A stretch of 64,000 nt of DNA from an uncultured Coriobacteriaceae bacterium (GTDB lineage: Bacteria > Actinomycetota > Coriobacteriia > Coriobacteriales > Atopobiaceae), in assembly GCA_902790135.1 (NCBI GenBank), contig CADAQM010000002.1, positions 1 to 64,000 on the forward strand. The letters are read 5' to 3'. How positions within the stretch are numbered: the first letter of the stretch is position 1; the number at the start of each line of letters is the position of its first letter. Position numbers and translations under genes: made by a program. Shown in pieces: positions 43,054-53,400 of this stretch. The notes under the pieces were generated by a model that saw only the letters and a list, made by a program, of their open reading frames with translations, had not been told where the DNA came from and ran no database searches.

Positions 43054-45705
43054 CTACACCTCCCGGTACTTTTCTTCTTGTACGCGCAGGTCCTCGAGCC
43101 CTTCCTCGTCGAGAAGAACCTCACGAGGCTTTGAGCCCGATGCGGGACCAACCACGCCCTTTGATTCGAGCATGTCCATAATCCTACCAGCCCTAGCGTA
43201 CCCAACCTTGAGCCTGCGCTGCAGCCCAGATGTAGAACCTAGCTGAGATTCCACGACTATTTGCGCAGCCTCCCAAATCAACGGGTCATCTTCGTCACCG
43301 ACACCACCACTTCCGCCGCCTCCGGGCTGACCGGGCACCACTGCGGAGAGGATCTCTTCGTGGTAGTCGGGCTCGCCCTGCTCGCGGATGAAGTCCACGA
43401 CGGACTCGATCTCCGGGTCGGAGGTGTAGCAGCCCAGCACGCGCTTAGGGGCGAGACCGCGGTCCTTGAAGAGCATGTCGCCGTTGCCCAGAAGCCTGTC
43501 AGCACCAGTCTCGTCGAGAATGACGCGACTGTCGATGCCGGAGGAGACCTTGAGGGCGACGCGGCTGTCGATGTTGGATTTGATGAGGCCCGTCACAACG
43601 TTTGCCGAGGGGCGCTGTGTCGCGATGACGAGGTGGATGCCCGCCGCTCGTGCCAGCTGCGCGATGCGCACGATGGACGCCTCGACGTCTTTGCCCGCTA
43701 CCATCATGAGGTCGGAGAGCTCGTCGATCACGATGACGAGGTAGGGCATCGGCTCGGGCGGATGCTCCATCTCGGAGAGCTTGCCGTCGGTGCACATCTT
43801 GTTGTACACGGTGATGTTGCGCGCCCCCGCCTTCTCGAAGACCTTGAGTCGGCGCTCCATCTCGGAGACGGCCCACTGCAAGGCGCTCGCTGCCTGGCGA
43901 GGCTCCGTGACGACCGGCACGTACAGGTGCGGGATGCCGTTGTATCCCTTGAACTCGACGCGCTTGGGGTCAACCATAATCAGGCGCACCTGCTTGGGCG
44001 TGGAGCGCATAAGCAGGCTCATGATCATGGAGTTGATCATGACAGACTTGCCCGAACCGGTGGTACCGGCGACCAGCATGTGCGGCATCTTGGCGATATC
44101 GGCGATGACAGGTTTGCCAGCCGAGTCGCGACCGATTGCGACCTCCAGCGGGCCTCCCTTTGCATAGGGCAGCACGTCGCCCAGGTGCACATTCTGGCGC
44201 GTCTTGTTGGGAATCTCGATGCCCACGAAGGAGGTACCCGCGATGGGCGCGAAGATACGGACCTTCTCTGCTGCCAGCGTCAGGGCGATGTCGTCCTCGA
44301 GGCTGCGGATCTTGCTCACGCGCTCGCCCTCCCCCATCTCGATGCGGAAGGTGGTCACCAGTGGGCCAGAGACGTAGTCAACTACGCGACTGGTCAAGCC
44401 GAACTCGCGCAGCGTTCCCTGCAGCTTGGCCATGGTCTGGTCGATCTCGCTCTTAGAGCTCGCGCTCTGGGCGCTCTGCGGGTTGGAGGATAGCATCGAG
44501 AGCGGCGGCAGGTTGTAGGTCTCGTCATCATCGCCTGGACGCGTGGCCGCGGTTCGAGCGCTCAAGTGCACGTTTGCATCCGCCACCTTCTGCGGCATGG
44601 CCTCAGGAGCAGGCTCGGGACTCGCCGTAGCGACCTTCTTGGGCGTACGCTTCGCGTTGGACCGTCGCGTCGGCTTGCGCTTCTTGGCGGCACTTCGGCC
44701 ACCCTTGGCGAGAAAGTCCGGTACACCCTCGTTAGGCTGCTGCTCGAGCTCGCGATCTTGGCCTTCACCGTCGGCGATATCCCAGGTGAGCTCGCCCTGC
44801 TGCGGCGCGGGTACGGGCTCGACGAGCACGCGCGTGACGTCCTCCGCAGGCCTCTTTCGATTGAGTAGCGAGGTCACCGCCTCGGTGATGCCAGCTCCGC
44901 GCAGCTGCGTGGGAGGCTCGTCGTAGTACTCCTCGTCGGTCTTTGCTGCCGCAGCCATCTGGCCACGCGTGAGCACCGTCGAGGTGCGCGAACCGAGATA
45001 GGTGGTCTTGGGCTCCTCGTAGCCATCCTCTTGATAGTTGTCGTAGTCGTCGTAGGCGCTCATTGTCGCACGCTGGGCACGGCGCTCCTCGCGGCGGGCC
45101 CTGCGACGCTCGTTGGCCTCCTGCAGGGAGACGGCAGCCTCCCCCACTCCGGTACGGACCTTGGTGACGGTGTCCGAGATGGAGAAGCCGCAGATGACGA
45201 CGCCAGCGATGACGGTGCCGATGAGAATGACCAGGCCGACCTCGCGCCCGACCGTCTGCAGCAGAGCCCATGCGATGCCGCCGCCCGCGTACCCGCCGCG
45301 CTCGCGCAGGACCTCGTGGTCGAGCACGATGGCGCTGTTCTGCACTGCACCCGGGCAGGTGATGGACACGATGCTCAAGACGGCAAGTATGACAAGCGCC
45401 AGGCCAAAGGCGACCTTACCCGAAACCGACTCCTGCTCGTCCGTGAAGAAGGTGAGGGCGAAGGCGAGCAGGGCTGCGGGAAAGAGGAGCGCTCCCGAGC
45501 CGAAGCACAGCACCATCACCTCTCCGCAGGTGCGCGTCACGGGAGCCGAGCTGGGCAGCAGCAGGGCAACCATCAGGGCAACCGCGAGCACGACCAGAAG
45601 CAGGCCGACGATGTCGTTGGCCGTGCCGGTGAGCCTCAGGGGCTGCGCCGGCGCCTTCTTGGCGCGCGTGTTGCTCCGCTTGGATGTCGTCTTGCGCTTT
45701 GCCAT
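43054..45705 (-). CDS. ftsK: DNA translocase FtsK/SpoIIIE
   Basis: An 883-residue DNA pump acting at the septum. Four to five N-terminal membrane helices (residues about 30-200), a charged linker, then the alpha/beta motor with Walker A AGTTGSGKSVM and Walker B YLVIVIDELSDLM, and a C-terminal gamma winged helix (LQRRLKVGYARAGRIMDMLESKGVV) that recognises oriented KOPS/SRS sequences. It adjoins the RodZ-like gene by 2 bp and follows rnj by 3 bp. Confidence 0.96.
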   Translation of the reverse strand: MAKRKTTSKRSNTRAKKAPAQPLRLTGTANDIVGLLLVVLAVALMVALLLPSSAPVTRTCGEVMVLCFGSGALLFPAALLAFALTFFTDEQESVSGKVAFGLALVILAVLSIVSITCPGAVQNSAIVLDHEVLRERGGYAGGGIAWALLQTVGREVGLVILIGTVIAGVVICGFSISDTVTKVRTGVGEAAVSLQEANERRRARREERRAQRATMSAYDDYDNYQEDGYEEPKTTYLGSRTSTVLTRGQMAAAAKTDEEYYDEPPTQLRGAGITEAVTSLLNRKRPAEDVTRVLVEPVPAPQQGELTWDIADGEGQDRELEQQPNEGVPDFLAKGGRSAAKKRKPTRRSNAKRTPKKVATASPEPAPEAMPQKVADANVHLSARTAATRPGDDDETYNLPPLSMLSSNPQSAQSASSKSEIDQTMAKLQGTLREFGLTSRVVDYVSGPLVTTFRIEMGEGERVSKIRSLEDDIALTLAAEKVRIFAPIAGTSFVGIEIPNKTRQNVHLGDVLPYAKGGPLEVAIGRDSAGKPVIADIAKMPHMLVAGTTGSGKSVMINSMIMSLLMRSTPKQVRLIMVDPKRVEFKGYNGIPHLYVPVVTEPRQAASALQWAVSEMERRLKVFEKAGARNITVYNKMCTDGKLSEMEHPPEPMPYLVIVIDELSDLMMVAGKDVEASIVRIAQLARAAGIHLVIATQRPSANVVTGLIKSNIDSRVALKVSSGIDSRVILDETGADRLLGNGDMLFKDRGLAPKRVLGCYTSDPEIESVVDFIREQGEPDYHEEILSAVVPGQPGGGGSGGVGDEDDPLIWEAAQIVVESQLGSTSGLQRRLKVGYARAGRIMDMLESKGVVGPASGSKPREVLLDEEGLEDLRVQEEKYREV

Positions 45706-45708
45706 GCG

Positions 45709-47373
45709 CTAGACCTCCATGACAAAGGGGATGACCATGGGGCGCGTGCGCGTGGTGCTCCACAGGTAGCTGGAGAGGGCGCTACGTGCTCCCTTGCGCA
45801 GCTGTTCGATGCTGGGATTGCCGGACTCCTCCAGCTTCTCCAGCGCATCACGCACCGCCTCCTGACCGCTGATGTTGAACTCGTCGTTGGCGGCAAAGGA
45901 CACGCCCCTGCTGGCAATCTCGATCTCGCTCACCTTGGAACGGCGGCGGGAGACCGTGACCACGCATGTGACGATGCCGTCGCTTGCCAGCTTCTTGCGA
46001 TCGCGGAAGACGTACGGATCGGCATCGGTGATGGCCAACCCATCGACGTAGACGACGCCCGAGTCAACCGGCTCGCCCCACGTGACCTTGCCGTTTACCA
46101 TCTCGAGCGTGTCGCCGTTATCGGCGATGAAGATGCGCTCGTCGGGGATGCCCATCTGGCGGGCGAGGTTGGCATGTGCGCGCAGGTGAACCGCCTCGCC
46201 GTGCACCGGCATGAAGTTGCGCGGCTTGGCCATGGCGAACATGAGCTTGAGCTCCTCCTGCGAGCCGTGGCCAGACACGTGCACCAGGGTGTTGGACTTG
46301 TCGTATATGGTGCAGCCGATCTTTGAGAGCGCGTTGATGACGCTACCCACGCTCTTCTCGTTGCCGGGAACGGGCGTTGCGGAGATGATCACCGTGTCGC
46401 TCGAGGTGATGGTAAGCGACTTGTGGGCGCCGTTGGCCATGCGCGACAGCGCCGAGAGGGGCTCGCCCTGGCTGCCCGTGCACAGGACGGTGATCTTCTC
46501 GTCGGGGATGTCGTTCTTCTCGAAAGCGTCGAGGATGTCGTTCTGGTCGATGTGGAGATAGCCAAGCTCGCGGGCGACCTTTGTGTTGGTGACCATGGAA
46601 CGACCCGTGACAAGGACCTTGCGGCCGACGGCGACACTTGCGTCGCAGACCTGCTGAAGGCGGTGGATGTGGCTCGAGAACGAGGCAACGATCACGCGGC
46701 CCGGCGCATTCTTGATGATGTGGCGAAGCTGCGGGCCGACGGCCGCCTCGGAGGGCGTGAAGCCCGGCTCGGTGGCGTTGGTGGAGTCGGAGAGCAGCAG
46801 GTCGACTCCCATGCCAGCGAACTTGTTGATGGCCTGGTAGTTGGGAGTGACCCCGTCAATGGGGGTTTGGTCGAGCTTGAAGTCGCCCGTGTGCATGACC
46901 GATCCCGCGGGGCTGCGCATGTACACGCCGAGCGCTGCGGGGATGGAGTGGGTCATCGCAAAGAAGTCGATGTTGAAGGCCCCCAGCGTGAGGTGCGTCC
47001 CGTCGGAGACCTCCTTGAACTTGGGGGCGATCAGCTTGTGCTCGGCGAGCTTGCCCTCGATGAAGCCGATGGTGAGCTTGCTCGAGTAGATGGTCACCTT
47101 GTGCGTAAGGTCCATGAGGAGGTAGGGCAAGGCGCCCGTGTGATCCTCGTGTCCGTGGGTGATGATGATGCCACGGAGCTTGTCCTCGTTCTCGAGCACG
47201 TAGGTATAGTCGGGCAGCACGAGGTCGATGCCGGGCTGCTCGTCGTCGGGGAACATCAGGCCGGCATCAATCAGGACCATGTCGTTACCATACTCGAACG
47301 CGGTCATGTTCTTGCCGATACCGTCAAGGCCCCCGAGCGGAATAATCCGCAAGGGCGTCGTAGTCTTAGCCAT
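45709..47373 (-). CDS. rnj: Ribonuclease J
   Basis: A 554-residue metallo-beta-lactamase ribonuclease with 5'-exonuclease and endonuclease activity. The metal motif is THGHEDHTGALPYLLMD; the beta-CASP segment carries HVSGHGSQEELKLMFAMAKPRNFMPVHGE. First gene of rnj-ftsK-rodZ-yajQ-rimO-pgsA-cinA. It pairs functionally with RNase Y and PNPase, both in the window. Confidence 0.96.
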   Translation of the reverse strand: MAKTTTPLRIIPLGGLDGIGKNMTAFEYGNDMVLIDAGLMFPDDEQPGIDLVLPDYTYVLENEDKLRGIIITHGHEDHTGALPYLLMDLTHKVTIYSSKLTIGFIEGKLAEHKLIAPKFKEVSDGTHLTLGAFNIDFFAMTHSIPAALGVYMRSPAGSVMHTGDFKLDQTPIDGVTPNYQAINKFAGMGVDLLLSDSTNATEPGFTPSEAAVGPQLRHIIKNAPGRVIVASFSSHIHRLQQVCDASVAVGRKVLVTGRSMVTNTKVARELGYLHIDQNDILDAFEKNDIPDEKITVLCTGSQGEPLSALSRMANGAHKSLTITSSDTVIISATPVPGNEKSVGSVINALSKIGCTIYDKSNTLVHVSGHGSQEELKLMFAMAKPRNFMPVHGEAVHLRAHANLARQMGIPDERIFIADNGDTLEMVNGKVTWGEPVDSGVVYVDGLAITDADPYVFRDRKKLASDGIVTCVVTVSRRRSKVSEIEIASRGVSFAANDEFNISGQEAVRDALEKLEESGNPSIEQLRKGARSALSSYLWSTTRTRPMVIPFVMEV

Positions 47374-47578
47374 GTAGGTAAGGTTCCTTCCGTCGTACGT
47401 TTCAGTTACGTATGTCTGCCGCGATGCACGCGGTCTTCTTTTCTAACGCTTGATTGTACCCAAATGGGCACAAACTTGCATGGTTGGTACGCATCAGCAT
47501 CAAAAGTGTTGTCACGAGGAGCACCAAGGCCGGCCGCAGATAAGGTGGCTGACGTCTCTCCCCCATTCGATATAGCAA

Positions 47579-47607
47579 GCGAGGGGACGCACTCTGCATC
47601 CCCTCGC
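47579..47607 (-). terminator. Hairpin after pnp
   Basis: Perfect 9-bp stem GCGAGGGGA / TCCCCTCGC, 11-base loop, 25 bp after the pnp stop on the minus strand. No clear T run. Confidence 0.5.
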
Positions 47608-47631
47608 TGTTCGGCTATCTAAAGAACGTCT

Positions 47632-49851
47632 CTAGCCCTCGTGGTGACGGCGCGGCTGACGGTTGCCACGCGGGCCATCGCCAGGCTTGCGCGTGCGGGT
47701 GTTGTTGCCGCGCTCGCGCTTGGCGCCGTTGTCGCGGGTACGCGGTGCACCCGCGGGAGCCTCGGGTTTGTCGATACGATCGAGGCTGATCTTGCCCTTC
47801 TCGTCGACCTCGAGCACCTGGACCTTGACCTCGTCGCCGATGGAGAGGACGTCCTCCACCTTGTCGACGCGACCCTGTGCGACGCGGGAGATGTGCAGCA
47901 GACCGTCCTTGCCTGGCAGCAGCTCCACGAAGGCGCCAAAGGCCTGGATGCCGACGACACGACCGGTGTAGATCTCGCCAACCTCGGGAACCTTGACGAT
48001 GGCGCGGATGCGCTCGGCTGCCTCCTCGCCCGCACCGCCGACGCCAGCGATGAAGACGGTGCCGTCCTCCTGGATGTCGATGGTGGCGCCGGTGTCGTCC
48101 TGGATGCCACGGATGACCTTGCCGCCACTGCCGATGACGTCACGGATCTTGTCGGTGGGGATGGTGAGACTGATGATCTGGGGGGCGGTATCCTTGGTGG
48201 ACTCGCGCGGAGCCGGGATGGCATCGATCATCGCGTCAAGAATGTGCATGCGGCCCTCGTGGCTCTGGGCGAACGCCTGACGGAAAATCTCGGGCGTGAG
48301 TCCAGTGGCCTTGTTGTCGAGCTGCATGGCGGTGATGCCCTTGGTGGTGCCGCAGACCTTGAAGTCCATGTCGCCGAGGAAGTCCTCGAGACCCTGGATG
48401 TCGGTCAGCACGACGGTCTTGCCCTCCTCCTGGATGAGGCCCATCGCGACGCCGGAGACCGGGCGCTTGAGGGGCACGCCGGCATCCATGAGAGCGAGCG
48501 TGGAGCCGCAGGTGGAAGCCATCGAGGAGGAGCCGTTGGACTCCATGACCTCGGAGACCACGCGGATGGTATAGGGGAACTCTTCCTCGGAGGGGATCAC
48601 CGGCAGAAGGGCGCGCTCGGCGAGGGCGCCGTGGCCGAGCTCGCGACGCTTGGGAGCACCCATGCGACCGGTCTCGCCCGTGCAGTACGGCGGGAAGTTG
48701 TAGTGATGGATGTAGCGCTTGCCATCGATCGGCTCGATGGTGTCGAGGCGCTGCCACTCGTTGAGCATGCCCAGGGTGGCGATGGAGAGCACCTGGGTCT
48801 GGCCGCGCTGGAACAGGCCGGAGCCGTGGACCAGCGGGAGGTAGTCGGGCTTGACCATCAGCGGGCGCACCTCGGTGGCGGTACGGCCGTCGACGCGCTC
48901 GCCGGTGTTGACGACCATGAGACGCATGGCGTGCTTCTCGAGGGACTTGAGCTCGACGTTGAGCTCGCGGCTCCACTGAGCCTGCTCCTCCTCGGTGAAC
49001 TCGGCGCGGATGGCGAGCTTGAGGTCCTCCACCTTGCCGATGCGAGAGGCCTTGTCAGCGTCACGCAGGGCGGCGGACATGTCGTCCATGTGCGCAAAGA
49101 CGCGGTCGTGGACCTCGGGCACGGACTCGTCGAGCACATACTCGCGCTTGGGGAACTCGCCGTTGGCCTCGCGGACCTTGTCGAAGAAGATCTCCTGCTG
49201 CTCGCAGAAGGCGGCGATGGCCTCCTGGCCAAAGAGCATGGCCTCCAGCATCTCCTCCTCGGAAATCTCCTCGGCGCCCGCCTCAAGCATGCTGATGAAG
49301 GTGGACGAGCCCGCGAGCTCGAGGTCGAGGTCAGAGTTGTCGCGCTCCTCATAAGTGGGGTTGACGAGCAGCTCGTGGGTGTTGCGGTCGCGACCGATGC
49401 GCACGCAGGCAAGCGGACCCTCGAAGGGCACGCCACCGACGGTCAGCGCGGCGGAAGCGGCCATCGTGCAGATGACGTCAATGGGGTTGACCTGGTCGGC
49501 AACGAGCGAGGTTGCGACAACCTGCACCTCGTTGCGGAAGCCCTCGGGGAAGGAGGGACGAAGGGGACGGTCGATCATGCGCGCGGTGAGGGTGCCCTTC
49601 TCGGAGGGACGAGACTCGCGCTTGAGATAGCCACCGGGGATGCGACCCACGGCATACATCTTCTCGACGAAGTCAACCGTCAGGGGGAAGAAGTCGTAGT
49701 CCTTGCGCTCCTTGGACACGACCACCGTCAGCAGGGCCGTAGTGTCACCCTGCTTGACCAGGCATGCGCCCGTGGCCTGCTTCGCGAGCTCGCCCGTCTC
49801 GAGGACATAGTGCTTGCCGTAGAGGTCGAACTCGTGAGTAACCTTTGCCAT
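47632..49851 (-). CDS. pnp: Polyribonucleotide nucleotidyltransferase
   Basis: A 739-residue phosphorolytic 3'-5' exonuclease. Two RNase PH domains are followed by KH (IRDVIGSGGKVIRGIQDDTGATIDIQ) and S1 (GEIYTGRVVGIQAFGAFVELLPGKDGLLHISRV) domains, then a basic Arg/Gly/Asn-rich tail (KRERGNNTRTRKPG). The canonical length is about 700; the tail makes it slightly longer. Follows rpsO, the classical gene pair. Confidence 0.97.
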   Translation of the reverse strand: MAKVTHEFDLYGKHYVLETGELAKQATGACLVKQGDTTALLTVVVSKERKDYDFFPLTVDFVEKMYAVGRIPGGYLKRESRPSEKGTLTARMIDRPLRPSFPEGFRNEVQVVATSLVADQVNPIDVICTMAASAALTVGGVPFEGPLACVRIGRDRNTHELLVNPTYEERDNSDLDLELAGSSTFISMLEAGAEEISEEEMLEAMLFGQEAIAAFCEQQEIFFDKVREANGEFPKREYVLDESVPEVHDRVFAHMDDMSAALRDADKASRIGKVEDLKLAIRAEFTEEEQAQWSRELNVELKSLEKHAMRLMVVNTGERVDGRTATEVRPLMVKPDYLPLVHGSGLFQRGQTQVLSIATLGMLNEWQRLDTIEPIDGKRYIHHYNFPPYCTGETGRMGAPKRRELGHGALAERALLPVIPSEEEFPYTIRVVSEVMESNGSSSMASTCGSTLALMDAGVPLKRPVSGVAMGLIQEEGKTVVLTDIQGLEDFLGDMDFKVCGTTKGITAMQLDNKATGLTPEIFRQAFAQSHEGRMHILDAMIDAIPAPRESTKDTAPQIISLTIPTDKIRDVIGSGGKVIRGIQDDTGATIDIQEDGTVFIAGVGGAGEEAAERIRAIVKVPEVGEIYTGRVVGIQAFGAFVELLPGKDGLLHISRVAQGRVDKVEDVLSIGDEVKVQVLEVDEKGKISLDRIDKPEAPAGAPRTRDNGAKRERGNNTRTRKPGDGPRGNRQPRRHHEG

Positions 49852-49908
49852 AAGTTTTCTTTTCCTCTCATCTCCGCCTGCCCCTTTGCAGGCGGGCCGT
49901 CAATATGA

Positions 49909-49933
49909 GGGGAGCGCCCCAAAGGCGCTCCCC
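49909..49933 (-). terminator. rpsO-pnp intergenic hairpin
   Basis: 10-bp stem GGGGAGCGCC / GGCGCTCCCC with a 5-base loop, 13 bp after the rpsO stop; a second smaller hairpin GCCTGC...GCAGGC lies at 49876-49893. In other bacteria this gap carries processing sites that autoregulate pnp. Confidence 0.55.
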
Positions 49934-49945
49934 CTTAGTGCCTAT

Positions 49946-50221
49946 TTACTGGATGTTGTCGCGGATGCCCAGGCTCTTGATCAGGGTACGGTAAGCCTCG
50001 ATGTCACCCTTCTTGATGTAGGAAAGAAGGCGACGACGCTTGCCGACCAGCATCAGCAGGCCGCGGCGGGTGTGGAAGTCCTTCTTGTGGGTCTTCATGT
50101 GCTCGGTGAGCTCGCGAATGCGGTCGGTCAGGATGGCAACCTGGACGGCGGCGGAACCGCTGTCGTTCTCGTTCTTGCCGTACAGCTTGACAAGCTCGGC
50201 CTTGCGCTCCTTGGTAATCAT
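49946..50221 (-). CDS. rpsO: 30S ribosomal protein S15
   Basis: A 91-residue S15/uS15 protein with the standard sequence [54 protein letters not shown] 50221 has AAAGGTG upstream and fits the normal S15 start (after Met, ITKERKAEL); longer in-frame starts are rejected. Confidence 0.97.
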   Translation of the reverse strand: MITKERKAELVKLYGKNENDSGSAAVQVAILTDRIRELTEHMKTHKKDFHTRRGLLMLVGKRRRLLSYIKKGDIEAYRTLIKSLGIRDNIQ

Positions 50222-50307
50222 GCCAAAACACCTTTCTACATGGATTCGCCCCGAACTGAGATGGCCGTCTAGGCAAGGCGAGCCTCCAAGTACGGGGTAC
50301 TGACCGA

Positions 50308-50358
50308 GAAAGAATAGCACGTCAGGCTCGTGCACACAAAGGTTACACGAGCCTGACG
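50308..50358 (-). terminator. Terminator of the RICIN-NlpC/P60 gene
   Basis: 13-bp perfect stem CGTCAGGCTCGTG / CACGAGCCTGACG with 13-base loop, 50 bp after the stop at 50408 (minus strand), then TGCTATTCTTTCT. Confidence 0.75.
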
Positions 50359-50407
50359 CACCATTTTCCTCTCAGATTACGGGACCCAGGGCCCCATCAC
50401 GTCCCCA

Positions 50408-53400
50408 TCAGACAAAGGGTCTCTCCACACCGATGATCGTCTGGTATAGGGAGACATACATGTTGTCGATACGCACCTTATTGCCAGAGCCAGCATAGTT
50501 GGTGGAGTGGATGATCTTGCCGTTGCCCAAGTATATGGCCACGTGGTAGACGACAGGTCCATTGTCGCCATGGTAGCCATAGAAGATCAAGTCGCCGCGC
50601 TTCATCGAGCTCTTTGATACGCGCTTGAACGTGCCGCTTTCGTACCAGCGAGCCGAATTGTACGTCTGCCTGGGCACGTAGTAGTGGTTATAGGGGTTGT
50701 ATCCACCAACTTTATTGGTGCCTGCAGCATGCTCGAGGTCCATTCCCGTTGCGTAGAGGCATTGCAGGACGAGACCAGAGCAGTCCACACCCACGCCTCC
50801 GGGCTCGGTCGACCAGGGCTCATTGAAGCTAGTGCCGAGATAGTCGTATGCACGGCTGATGAAGGCCTCGATGCACTCCTCACGCGTGGCGTCCACCCTG
50901 ATGGCCGAGGGGCTCACGTAGGTATGGGTACCCTTTGCATAGGAGGGAAGCACGACCGAGTAGCGAGAGACCTGAGGAAGGCCAGCGGGATTCTGCCAAC
51001 CGATCTTGGCAATCTTGGGGTTGTACCCCGCGGCAACCGTCACAAAGTTCTGGCAGATCGTGGCATTTGTAGATCCCTGCCTGACATTGGTGCTCAGGCG
51101 AAGAGCCTCGCCCGCTATCTCAAGGTACTTCCCCGAGTTAACGTTCTGGAACGAGAGCCCTCCCTGTGGTGCGATTACGATGCGCCAGTACGCCGCCTTT
51201 CCCTGGGTGCCCTTGCCCTGCTCGACGTTGGCACCGTTTGCCTTGGAGGCGTCCTTCACCTGCAGGTATAGTCCAGATTGCTTGTTCTTGATGGTGTACG
51301 TCCCGTCGCTCTGCTTAGTAAAGACGAACTGCTGGGCAGCGGAGCCATTGGCGATGTAGATCTGGACGTTGGCGCCGGCCGCCTTCGAACCGCCGCTCAC
51401 GTCAAGCACGAGCGGCTTGCAGAGCGACCAGGCGATCCCATGGGTCCCGTTCGACACGAGCTGCGTTTCATCCAGATAGAACCGTTGGGCATCCGTACCG
51501 TTGGCGTTATAGACTTGGACGTTGGTCCCACTCGCCTTATTGCGGCCAGCGACATCGAGCGCGAGGCCGCTCTTTGCCGACCTTAGTTCATAGCCCCCAT
51601 TTGTAGCTGCAATGAGGTACCAGTGCTGCGCCAGAGTTCCATTGGAGGCATACTGCTGCACGTTTGCACCAGACTTTGACGAGCCCCCTTTGACGTCGAG
51701 CATGCGCCCCGAGTTGGCAACGCGCAGTGTATAGAGGCCGTTGCCCACAGAGACGAGCTCCCATTTCTGTGCCAGCGTACCGTTGCTCGTATATATCTGA
51801 ACGTTGGCGGAGTTCGTCATCGAGGCATTCTTGATGTCAAGCACCTTTTTCCTGTCAAGCGCGCTGCTCACCGTAGCGATCTTGCCAGGAATGGTGACGC
51901 CGTGGCGCGCCGCGGAAGTCAGAGGTGCGCTGAGCACGAGCCTGTAAGCCTGTGCGTCCGTGTTATTGGAGCTCCAGAGACGCACGTTCGCTCCAGCATT
52001 TGTGCTTCCTCCCACAATGTCGAGAGCGAGGTTGGGCATGCCCAAGGGGCTCAGGACGATTCCGCCATTGAGACCGATGCGAACCGCCCACTTAGAGGCT
52101 GTACCCGCCGCACAACGTACGTTTACAGCCTTGGCGGGGGTGCCATCGATTATCAGAACCTTCCCTGCGAGGTTTTGCAGCGTGAAGTTCTCGTCGCATC
52201 CGCTGACACGCCAGTACTGCCTGAGATAGTTGGCAGCATCACCCAACTCGGCGTTATCGCCATTGGCCACCACGGACAGCGATGGCACGCATTCTGCCCT
52301 GAAGGCATAGACGCCATTGTCCTCGAGCAGGGTAGTCGAGCTTACTACGAGGCTCTGGGCAGAGGAGCCTGTATATTCCCCAAGTTGGACATTGGTTCCA
52401 TTGGCATTGAGCCCCTGCTTGACCTCAAGTGCGAGGCCACTGGCAGCTGAGCGCAGGCTGAGCACGCCGCCATCGTTCACGAAGTACCAGAACTGCGCAA
52501 GCGTGCCGTTAGCCGTATACTGGTCGATGTTGGCACCGCTTATGGTCGAGCCGCCCCAGACATCTAGCACCTTAGCCGAGCAAACCGCACGAAGCATGTA
52601 CAGACCGGAACCCTGGTATGCCAAGTCCCACTTTTGGGCAAGGCTCGAGTTCGATTTATAGATCTGTACGTTTGCCTTGCTTGATTTTGATCCGCCGCTT
52701 ACTTCTACCACCTTGTTGGGCGTTGCCTTCGTTGAAATGCTCACCAGACCTGAACCGACGACCTCGCCGCTCTCGATAGCCTCAGAGAGCCCCTGGTGGC
52801 GTGTGATGGCAAAAGACTGGCTGGCTGACTGCATAGCATAGGCAAGCCGCAGCAGCAACCCTTCTGCTCCCTCAAAGGACTCAAGACGCAGATCGTCATT
52901 TTCGGCAAGTGCAAGCGAGAATAGAGTCTCGCTAAGGGAATGAAGCCTCCAGCGGCAGGTCGAGTCGCTGCGAAGGCCCACAAGGGAGCCCTCCTCTGCC
53001 TTGTCCGCTGCGAGCCATGTGCCCGTCTTTGCGTTGCAATATGAGAACGTCCCGTCGGCATGCTCGAAGACCTGCCAGAACGAGGCAAGCGTATTGGCTT
53101 TGGCGTCCGTCGTTACCTTGTCTGCGGTAGCGGTGAGGCGCTTCCCTCCTGACGTTTCCGGAGCAATAGAGACAACCTCACTCAACCGATCCTCGCCCTC
53201 GGTCTCCTCCCCTTCATCCGGTGCGGAATCAGAGTCGGACTCTTGCGCCTCTTGCGTGGACATCTCCTCGGAGAGCTGCGTATCAACACCGAGGTCGCTC
53301 TGCACAATAGCAGCACTATCCTCGCCTTGCTGCTCTGCAATCTGGCTGTCACCGGTGGAGTCAGCAGGCTCTACGGGAGATGAGGCATCTGTACGCTCGG

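Noticed and set aside
43261-46326. Long antisense frames over ftsK and rnj
   Set aside because: Composition artefacts of strong third-position GC in the real genes.
47641-49908. 755-codon open frame antisense to pnp
   Set aside because: Leu/Gly/Asp/Val-rich composition is the usual shadow of a GC-rich gene; pnp on the other strand has complete domains, and no ribosome-binding site or homology is seen.
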